The notes beneath the pieces were generated by a model. It saw nothing but the letters and a program-made list of their open reading frames with translations. It was not told the DNA's origin and ran no database searches. Below are positions 37,879-49,800 of a stretch of 64,000 nt of DNA, piece after piece (the stretch's first letter is position 1; each line of letters begins with the position of its first letter). Origin of the DNA: Xestospongia bergquistia (Eukaryota > Porifera > Demospongiae > Haplosclerida > Petrosiidae); assembly GCA_963965975.1 (NCBI GenBank), contig OZ014411.1, forward strand, positions 27,638,249 through 27,702,248. The letters run 5' to 3'. Made by a program: the position numbers and the translations under genes.

Positions 37879-40800
37879 TACACTGTAGCCTCTCTACCCA
37901 TTTTTAAAAATATCAAGAGACTTTAAAAAGCATTGTGTTTCTATTGGCTCCTAAAATATATGTTTCACTCACCATATTGAATATAACTATTCAATAATTA
38001 TTAGTTTAATTTGGTAAAGTTATTCAAAGAACATATCGCACATAATCTTATTAAGATTTAATGCTAGCAAACAAACAATGACAAATTTCTAAATGCACAT
38101 ACAGTGTATATCTGTTTATTCTCTTTATGTAATACATTTATTAGTACAGAGAGACTGCACTCCATTTGGCTACTGAGAAGAACCATACCGACATTGCATT
38201 TCTTCTGATTGATGGTGGGTGTACTGTTGATATTGAGAATGATGTGAGTTAATGTAGGTTGTAGTATTCATTAATAAAGCCACTTATGTAGTACTTCATG
38301 TTTATATATCTGTACTTAAACAAGCTAGCCTCTCTTCAGGTGATGGGCAAATTTCTTCATCATATCAACAAACAGATGGGTATAGGAGAGTCTAGAATCA
38401 AACTAGACCTATTGGCAACAACAGTAGTCTTGTCTCCAGACTATATCAATAAATTAGAGTCTTGTATATTTGACTTGAATATCTTAGGATAAGAATTATT
38501 ACAATTGTCCCCAAATCTTGTTTTCTTATCAAGTCTAACAATAGTAATTACTTTCAATTGTCATGTGATAATAATAACATTCATAAGATGAAATTGGAAT
38601 TTAGTCATTGCCACAATCCTGGTATAAATATCATTTCCTGTACCAAGATAATTGATAAAAGATACCAGACTATATTTCATTATGGGGCACAGTATTTTGG
38701 GGACAAGACTAACCTCAGACAATCATTTTGCCAACAGTAGGATGAGTTAGCTTATTAAATGTTTATTACTTTATATAATGAGACATAACTGATGATAGAC
38801 TTATTACATGTGGTCATAATCTATATATACTTCTTTCTATATATCTAAATGTATATATATGTGTGTGTGACACTGTAGCCTCTCTACCCATTTTTAAAAA
38901 TATCAAGAGACTTTAAAAAGCATTGTGTTTCTATTCTCTCCTAAAGTATATGTTTCATTCACCATATTGAATATAACTATTCAATAATTGTTAGTTTAAT
39001 TTATATTCAAAGAACATATCGCACACAATCTTATTAAGATTTAATACTAGCAAACAAACAATGACAAATTCCTAAATGTACATACAGTGTATATCTGTTT
39101 ATTCTCTTTATGTCATACATTTATTAGTACGGAGAGACTGCACTCTATGTGGCTGTTGAGATGAACCATACCGATATTGCACTTCTTCTGATTGATGGTG
39201 GGTGTACTGTTGATATTAAGAATAATGTGAGTTAATGTAGGTTGTAGTATTCATTAATAAAACCACTTATGTAGTACTTCATATGTTTATATATCTGTAC
39301 TTAAACAAGCTAGCCTCTCTTCAGGTGATGGGCAAATTTCTTCACCATATCAACAAACAGATGGGTATAGGAGAATCTAGAATCAAACTAGACCTATTGG
39401 CAACAACAGTAGTCTTGTCTCCAGACTATATCAATAAATTAGAGACTTGTATCTTTGACTTGAATATCTTAGGAAAAGAATTATTACAATTGTCCCCAAA
39501 TCTTGTTTTCTTATCAAGTTTAACAATAGTAATTACTTTCAATTGTTATGTGATAATAATAACATTCATAAGATGAAATTAGAATTTAGTCATTGCCACA
39601 ATCCTGGTATAAATATCATTTCCTGTACCAAGATAATTGATAAAAGATACCAGACTATATTTCACTATGGGGCACAGCATTTTGGGGACACAACTAACCT
39701 CAGACAATCATTTTGCCAACAGTAGGATGGGTTAGCTTATTAAATGTTTATTAAACTTATTACGTGTGGTCAAAATCTATATATACTTGTCTTCTTTCTA
39801 TATACCCATTTTTAAAAATATCAAGAGATTTTAAAAAGCATTGTGTTTCTATTCTCTCCTAAAATATATGTTTCATTCACCATATTGAATATAACTATTC
39901 AATAATTATTAGTTTAATTTATATTCAAAGAACATATCGCACACAATCTTATTAAGATTTAATGCTAGCAAACAAACAGACTATATTTCACCATGGGGTA
40001 TGTTTGTTTGGACACAAGACTAACCTCAGACAATCATTTTGCCAATAGTAGGAGGGGCTAGCTTATTAAATGTCTATCACTTTATATAATTAAACATAAT
40101 AGGTGATAGACTTATTACATGTGGTCAAAATCTATATGTAGTTGTCTTCTTTCTATATATCTTTGATTATCAAAATATTTTTAAAAATCACATCTTTAGT
40201 CTCTATAGTTTATAGGATATAATTATACAACATATTATATTTACATATATGCAGTAATCTATGTATTATTATTTTTATCACATACATATATATATTATGA
40301 ATATGTAATATGATATACATTAATCTACTATAGTAGCATTACTACTACATAATAGAAAATGACTTATTACATTCTCTTTGTATTCTTAGGATGATGATAC
40401 TGCTTTACACTATGCAGCCTTGTTTAACAATGTTGACCTTATTAGGGCAATTATGGACCATACTGTTCAGATTGATATTAAAAATAAGGTAGATATATAT
40501 TTACAATTACAACTATGTTAAGAACCATCCATTATACAAGATTGTAGGTCTGACATGGATAGACAGTTATATATATATATTATATGTATATATGTATGCA
40601 TAGGTGTAGGAAGGAAACACAAAGTTTGGGGGAGGGGGCAACATATGATCAAAATCAATTTTATTATTATAATAAACATGCTGGTCAAACAAAATTATTT
40701 ATTAAATTTACCAAAATATGACAGGATTAACTGAGATGGCAACCATTACATTGTCAATTTCATCTGTTAGGTCTTTGTGTACATGCAGTAACCTACAACT

Positions 40801-43800
40801 ATTCAATCATTTTTCAGTCATTGTAGATCTTAGGTATGTGAGGAGACGTTTAAGTACTGAAAAGGTTCGCTCACTGGTGGAAGATATGATTGGTATTGTA
40901 AAATACAATCTAAGTAATTTATGAACTTCACAAGCAACAGATTTATATGCCTCATTGCATCACATACCGTACACATAGAAGTGATTTTATGCACAGTAGG
41001 ACAGCCTTCCAATACAGTTACTATATCATCATTTTCCATTTCCAAGTCTTCATCATGTTCCACCTGAGAGCAAAGACTCTTTTTTACTCTGCCAAGCATA
41101 TCGATTATACTAGCTTGTCTTTTTCTAGCCATTTTAAGGGCAAGACAATGGTGTGACTGAATTAGTACAGCTGCTGAGTACTGTTATCAGTGTGAATCTG
41201 ATTATAATGTGCATTGAATAATTGTGCAATACAATTAGAATACTGAGGTGCTGATTGGATGATCACACCTCAATATTGTGCATAGTACATTAAATAGTAA
41301 AATGTAAAGGTCAGGTGAAAAGTGGGGGAGGGGGGGGGGACAACTGCCCCCCTCCCCGATTCCTACACCCCTGGTACATGCATGGGACAAGTGGACATAG
41401 ACATTCAAACATATGTGATGTATATTGTAAAGGTTCTGTTTAAGAGGATATCATCTGTTTAAGATATACATTGTATGTTTTAGTTGTTTGAAAGAAAACC
41501 CCTTGATATTATTAAAGAGAGTTATTGTCCATTCCATATTAACATCTTCTTTGAACCTTCCTCAGTTTAAAAATACTCTGAGTTAAAGAAATGCCAGGCA
41601 TTAGGTTACCACTTAACCAATAATCTTATATAGATGTACATGTATGAGACATGTGAACATAGATATTCAAACATATGTGATGTATATTGTAAAGGAGTTG
41701 GGAGTTTCTTTACCACGTTATTCATGTTTGTAAGAAGAAGTAATTAAGTACTTAATTACATTTTCAGATCAATGTAACTTCACAATAAACTTGGATGATT
41801 TTGTTGCTACTTTTTAAACTTGTTAAATTATAATAACTGCACATCAAGTGGTTTTCTTTCAAACAATTAAAGTATACAATGTATGTCTTAAATAGATGAT
41901 ATCCTTTTAAACAGAACCTTTACAATATATTTGTAAGAAGAAAGATTATTTGAGCTTTATAAACATGATAAAATTTATTCTGAAAAAAGTACAGAACGTT
42001 TCGACCAAAGGGTCTTCATCAGCTGTATGAAACTAGGCAAAAAAAGTCACGCTTTTATAGCAATGCATGATTGTTTCGAAACATTCTGTACTTTTTAAAA
42101 GAAAACCCCTTGATGTGTAGCTATTATCTTTTAACAAGTTTAGAAAGTAACAACAAAATCATCCAAGTTTGTTGCGAACTTTACATTGACGTGAAAATAT
42201 AATTAAGTACTTAATTACTTTTGTTATATACATTATAGTTTGTACTAGTATATAACATTAATATTATATCTTGTTAAGGATGGCAGGACTCCATTGCACA
42301 TAGCATGTGATGAAGGTCATGATAAAGTAGTACAAGTATTACTAGACCATGGTGTTAAAGTGGATGTTCCAGACAAGGTCAGTGACATCTTATATGTATT
42401 ATGTTAAGTTATGTAACACAACAGAAGTTAATGTAGCTACATTATCACACATAAACAAGCAAAAAAATGTCTATGTGTTAAGCTATGATTTCAATTATTA
42501 AATATCAATACAACATATTACCTTGTAATAAATCATATTCATTGTTAAGGAGACTTGTTTTTCATTCCATATTAAGACCTACCTTGTATGTCCCTCAATT
42601 TAAAAATACTTTAAAATGCCAGGCATTAGTGTAATGCTAAACCTTTACTTATTAATCCTTATCTGACAACAAATAGAAAAACAAGTTTTCTTTTCTGTTA
42701 CATGTTCAGCCTTTTTGAGTCACTTTATAATAACATTACCTATATATATTTTCTTTAGTTTTTCAAAGCTTTAACGATAGTGAAAACATTTATTAGCATC
42801 AAAAGTTGACACACCAATTAATTATGATCCAACAGGAACTAGTTTTTTTCTGTGAAAAATTGAAATGGCTGTAATAGATGCTATTACCAGGAGCAACTGT
42901 CTGTAAATCAACATTTTTAGAATGTATTAAAGTACTCATATATCATCTGGTCAACTACAATGTATTAGTTGATGTAGTTGTATAATTATGTTCATTTAGG
43001 AAGTTAGCAAAGGATGATCTGTATGTGTTGGTTGATATTACTTAGCAATTGTTATAATCATGGATCAATAGACATTTTAAAATGTCATTTATAATTACTA
43101 CAAAAGATATAATATATAGACACAGCTAGCAGTCAATATGTAGGTATTAAAGGTTCTTTTATTTCAATGTACTTTTTGTTTTATAAATTGCACAGAAATT
43201 GTATATTGAGAATTCAGCAATTTTTATCAGATTACAATCTGTGATCTCTAAACAAACAGCAAATCCTCATCTTTGAATAGAGCTACATGAGATATAATTT
43301 TTATTGTTTGATTTAACAAGTATACTATATAACCAAATAATAATAATATAATTAACAATATCTAGTAAAACAACTTCTATAACTTGACAAAAAATTTGAA
43401 TACTTATATATTATTTTTGAATTATCCAGTAAACATGACAATGTAGACTAGTATATGACAAGACAATAGTGTGTGACATTTGTATAGTCTCACTTAATAT
43501 GTCTTATTTAACACAATGTATTTGTTATTATTTAGTATGGCAGAACACCTCTACATGGTGCCTATGGGAATGGTAAAGATGACATTGTCAAATTGTTAAC
43601 AGAATCAGGAGCTAGTAATTTGGAGGCAGTGAAAATTGTAAATGAAATGTAATATTTAAATAGAAATAAAGTTTGATTAAATTAATTTTATAGATAGGAG
43701 ACAAAGTTAGCAATATTAACATAATCATAGTAATATTAAATCCTCTATTAATAATGATAACACTATTGTTTAGTTATACATTATAACTCATTAATTAGTT

Positions 43801-46800
43801 ACATAAAGTAAATGATGTAATGTAATGATCTGTTAATTATAATATATCAATACTATGTCATGTTATGTGAACATAAATCTGTGATCTTTTCTACAGGACA
43901 CTTTACTACTCATATCTGCAATAGAAGGTGATTTAGAAGGTGTTAGAGACTCACTCACCAAACAAGCCAATATTAACATTGCTGATGAGGTATACACTAT
44001 ATTTATGTACCTATTTACTTTAAACTTCCAAAAGTTCAGCAAATTAGATTCTTGTTTTGTTAATTTTATGCCCAGTTCTATAGTTATCATAACTAAAGTT
44101 TTAATGTAATTAGTGAACCTCACCACTTATGATCAGTAATAATGTTTGTCTAGACTATAGGCTATTTTGGAGAATTGACACTTCAGATTTGAGACACTAC
44201 TTAGCAAATATATGTTCTAATATAATGTACTCATAGACTTACTTGTTTCTTTAAATTAAATTTGTAATAACAAGAGTATTATTATGAAATATTGTACTAA
44301 AAAAATAATAACCAGTTTAATGCACATATTGTTATAGGGTTTATATCTATTCTTTTTATATCATACATTAGTATGGAGACTCATGTCCTGTTTCCTGTTT
44401 ATTCTAAAAGTAGTAACTGTAACTTTAGATGTCATATGAAAGTAAAGATATTTATTTCCCAAGATTTGAATTGTCCAATTTATTAGACACCATGATTTCT
44501 ACCATAGTTGTCTGTGAATGAGACTATTAGACATTATGACAATGTTTAAAAGTTGTTATTGCAATCAACATACCAGATGAATCATACATAACTATTTTAT
44601 TTTATATTTGCTGTTCTTGAATTGGATACTAATACTAATGTTTTATCTACAAAAGACCAGAACTATTTTAATCAGCTAGAATCCTACAAGTAGAATCTTT
44701 CAAAGTTATATACATGCATGTTAGCAAACATTGGTACTAGTATAAACTTGTGAGGTAGCTTAAGTTTTTGTAAATCTTTGTGGCAATTGTAAAAACAATT
44801 AATAACCACTATGTCAACATTGTGTTACTCTCAACCATTTCACATAATGTTATTTTAACAGTACTTCAATCTAAATCCCATCCTCAGACCACCACAGCCT
44901 GCAACAAAGTAGTCTGATATTTAGTTTGTTTATACTGGGATAGGATGTCCCAAATCTTGCAATAAGGATCTTGATCCCAATTTTTAAAAACATAATTCTA
45001 GCTGTGATAATAATCACATTGATAAGCCAAAAATTGAATTAGTGATTTCATTAATACCAATATACACATCATTTTCTGTCCCAAAAAATGAAGGAAAGAT
45101 ACCACACTACCTGTTGCAATGATGTATGGTGGTTTGGAAAGGGAGTACCTGATAGAAGGGTTAGCTCTTTAAACTCAAGCACATAGAGTACATACACATC
45201 ATATCAATGAAAGTATATCTACTGTAGTAGTAGCTAATTGCTACATAGATATAATACAATTTCCATTTATACTTGCTCTAACATATCATAACATCTTTGA
45301 AGATATCTACAGGTTATTTGACAATATATTTACATGTATATTTTAATGATAAATATAAAATAAATGATCTTGTCTTTATTTCTGTACTATCTCATAATAT
45401 TGTCTGTACTTGTAGTTATTTCTCTAGTTATGACACTGTAGCCTCTCTACCCATTTTAAAAGTATCAAGAGACTTTAAAAAGCATTGTTTTTCTATCGGC
45501 TCCTAAAATATATGTTTCACTCACCATAGTCAATATAACTATTCAATAATTATTAGCTTAATTTGGTAAAGTTATTCAAAGAACATATCGCACACAATCT
45601 TATTAAGATTTAATGCTAGCAAACAAACAATGACAAATTTCTAAATACACATACAGTGTACATCTGTTTATTCTCTTTATGTAATACATTTATTAGAATG
45701 GAGAGACTGCACTCTATGTGGCTGCTGAGATGAACCATACCGATATTGCACTTCTTCTGATTGAGAGTGGGTGTACTGTTGATATTGAGAATATTGTGAG
45801 TTAATGTAGGTTGTAGTATTCATTAATAAAGCCACTTATGTAGTACTTCATATGTTTATATATCTGTACTTAAACAAGCTAACCTCACTTCAGCTGATGG
45901 GCAAATTTCTTCACCTTATCAACAAACAGATGGGTATAGGAGAGTCTAGAATCAAACTAGGCATATTGGCAACAACATTAGTCTTGTCTCCAGACTATAT
46001 CAATAAATTAGAGTCTTATATCTTTGACTTGATTATCTTAGGAAAAGAATTATTACAATTATACCCAAATCTTGTTTTCTTATCAAGTCTAACAATAGTA
46101 ATTACTTTCAATTGTTATGTGATAATAATAACATTCATAAGATGAAATTAGAATTTAGTCATTGCCACAATCCTGGTATAAATATCATTTCCTGTACCAA
46201 GATAATTGATAAAAGATACCAGACTATATTTCACTACACTGTAAAAATTAATATGTCATTTTAACAATTGGTTTGTACTTTACATGGGTGGATTACCATG
46301 GAATGTAGAATTTATGTGAATTACTCATTGTATAATTTGTTGCTATGTACCAGTACAACATACCAAGAAATTATGTAGTGAGCAATTCTCAAGAATTCTA
46401 TATTCCATAGTAATCTATCTATGTACACTACAAATTAGTTGTTAAATTGACATATTAATTTTTACAGTGTATGGGGCACAGTATTTTGGGGACAAGACTA
46501 ACCTCAGACAATCATTTTGCCAACAGTAGGATGGGTTAGCTTATTAAATGTTTATTACTTTATATAATGAGACGTAACTGATGATAGACTTATTACATGT
46601 GGTCAAAATCTATATGTACTTGACTTCTTTCTATATATCTAAATGTATATATATGTGTGTGTGACACTGTAGCCTCTCTACCCATTTTCAGGAAACTTTA
46701 AAAAGCATTGTGTTTCTATTGGCTCCTAAAATATATGTTTCACTCACCATATTGAATACAACTACATGTATTCAATAATTATTGGTTTAATTTGGTAAAA

Positions 46801-49800
46801 TATATTCAAAGAACATATCGCACACAATCTTATTAAGATTTGTTCCTAGCAAACAAACAATGACAAATTTCTAAATGCACATACAGTGTATATCTGTTTA
46901 TTCTCTTTATGTCATACATTTATTAGTTTGGAGAGACTGCACTCTATGTGGCTGCTAAGATGAACCATACCGATATTGCACTTCTTCTGATTGAGAGTGG
47001 GTGTTCTGTTGATATTAATAATGTGAGTTAATGTAGGTTGTAGTATTCATTTATAAAGCCACTTATGTAGTACTTCTTATGTTTATATATCTGTACTTAA
47101 ACAAGCTATCCTCACTTCAGTTAATGGGCAAATTTCTTCACCATATCAACAAACAGATGGGTATAGGAGAGTCTAGAATCAAACTAGACCTATTGGCAAC
47201 AACAGTAGTCTTGTCTCCAGGCTATATCAAAAAATTAGAGTCTTGTATCTTTGACTTGAATATCTTAGGATAAGAATTATTACAATTATACACAAGTCTT
47301 GTTTTCTTATCAAGTTTAACAATAGTAATTACTTTCAATTGTTATGTGATAATAATAACATTATAAGATGAAATTAGAATTTAGTCATTGCCACAATCCT
47401 GGTATAAATATCATTTCCTGTACCAAGATAATTGATAAAAGATACCAGACTATATTTCACTATGGGGCACAGTATTTTGGGGACAAGACTAACCTCAGAC
47501 AATCATTTTGCCAACAGTAGGATGGGTTAGCTTATTAAATGTTTATTACTTTATATAATGAGACGTAACTGATGATAGACTTATTACATGTGGTCATAAT
47601 CTAAATGTAATTGTCTTCTTTCTATATATCTTTGATTATCAATATATATATATGTGTATGTGTGTGACACTGTAGCCTCTATACCCATTTTTAAAATATC
47701 AAGAGACTTTAAAAAGCATTGTGTTTCTATTGGCTCCTAAAATATATGTTTCATTCACCATATTGAATATAACTATTCAATAATTGTTAGTTTAATTTAT
47801 ATTCAAAGAACATATATTCATAGAACATAATTAAACATAATAGGTGATAGACTTATTACACGTGGTCAAAATCTATATGTAGTTGTTTTCTTTCTATATA
47901 TCTTTGATTATCAAAATATTTTTAAAACTCACATCTTTTAGTCTCTATAATTTATAGGATATAATTATACAACATATTGTATTTACATGTATACTGTATT
48001 CTATGTATTAATTATTTACATCATATACATGTATAAATATATAAAATTATATACATTAATCTACTATAGTAGCATCATTAATTATTACATAATAGCAAAT
48101 GACTTATTTATTATACTGTCTTTGTATTTTTAGTATGATGACACTGCTTTACATTGTGCAGCTCGCCATGACAATGTTGGCCTTATTAAAGCAATTATGG
48201 ACCATACTGTTCAGATTGATGTTCAGAATAATGTGAGTATAAATTTAAAACTACAACAATATACCATCCCTTCTACAAGATTGTATTTCTGACATGGACA
48301 GACAGTGTGTCACATGGTCCTAACATGTTTTGGATATAATATGTATATATATATATATACATGTATAAAATAAAAGTCACTTGTATTAACTGCTGATGCA
48401 CATGACAAATAATGAATTTAAATAACTATTGTAAAAGTTTCTGAAAGCAAAGAATCATCTTTGAGCAGAACCATAATTTCCTAAATTCCTCAGTGTTCTA
48501 ATTTGGCAAATATATATACTATATTTCTTCCATTAAATGTCCTAGTCATTTAATCACAACATTCTTGACCAGGTGTTTGTTTGAAGTAGGTGTTTATTTA
48601 TCTTTAAACTTCTCAACAGTTAACCAATAAATCACTAATACTGACAACTGAATAGTAAAATGTAATAAAATGGTAGAAATGCTATCATGTGATATCAAGC
48701 ATACTACTGACTGTACTCATACCAGGCATTTCTTCCTATCAGGTGTTTATTTATACAACCACAATAATTATACCTGATATTTATCTAATATAGGGATTTA
48801 TTCAAAGTAGGCAGACAGAAATTAATAACTTAATTTATCCGTATTCTTAATTAGGGATTTTAATAAAATGGAATATAGTACAGTGCCACAAGCTTGTTAC
48901 CCTTTAAATTATAATATAATATAATTCCAATATAGGTATGCATCTAGTGAATTTCCATTTTTATATGCTCTAAAAGTAGGTTTTCTTTGGCTCTGTAACT
49001 GGTTTGTTATAAATTAGAGCTAAGTAGACTGGAATATCAGTGCATACTTGTATTATGAATATTGAATTTAGTCCATTCATACTTTGTTTAAACTAGTAAT
49101 AGAGAGTACTTTTTTCAAAGTTTATAAAGACACTTTGGTACTGTAATGAAAAGCATAGAGCGTAGACTAAAGACAAAAAAACAACAGATGGAATTACCAG
49201 TTCACACAACATACACAGTTGTATATGTTAGTTGCCTGTATCACACTTAGTTATGAAACAGTTTTAAAATATGGAGTACAGACATTGTTATAAATACTTG
49301 AAATCACCTATGACCATATGAAATCACTTTGTCTTTATTCTAATCATATAACTAATGCTGCTGTAATAAAGGAAATTTTTAGCCCTTAAATTATTCTTCC
49401 TACTCCATAATATATATGACTTTGTAGCTTTAAAATTATTGTTACATGTAATACAAATTACACATTATATGCTGTATTGATATTTACATTAAGTGTAATT
49501 AACCTTGAACAGTAGAAATTAAACAAACATTAGACAAATATCAATTGTCTTGAAACCTACACATTGTTATAACACATGGAGATGTCATTCTTGAGATGTC
49601 ATATTGAAATGAACAAAATGGATCATATTATCATAAACATTGTGGTACTTTGAATGATTTAAAAGATCAATTTATTTCTTGTACATCAATTAAAGTAATA
49701 TAAGAATGGTTTACTGTCTTATCATTTTTCAACCTTTATCAAACTAGGTCATGTATTTTGAAGTCAACACATATAATAATTATAATAATATTGTCTCATT

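Larger units (their letters stand above)
36150..39978. repeat. Tandem array 2: four type-A units plus one exonless unit
   Basis: Same unit as array 1. Exon spacing is 732, 1017 and 983 bp; the short one lacks the (TA)n(TG)n part of the intron. The last unit (39766-39978) breaks off before its exon and jumps into block B at gcaaacaaacag|actatattt. Confidence 0.92.
39979..41373. repeat. Block B, copy 2 (live type-B exon plus hAT element)
   Basis: Near-identical to 33487-34910. Homology ends exactly at the right terminus of the hAT element; beyond it the sequence matches the region upstream of exon 3 (from about 22359) instead of block D. Confidence 0.9.
45416..47829. repeat. Tandem array 3: two type-A units
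   Basis: Same ~1-kb unit as arrays 1 and 2. The first unit is lengthened by a 233-bp MITE (46237-46469), giving an exon spacing of 1230 bp. Confidence 0.92.

Noticed and set aside
24306-47829. CRISPR-like periodicity
   Set aside because: Units are about 1 kb with exons and introns; nothing resembles short direct repeats with unique spacers, and the genome is eukaryotic.
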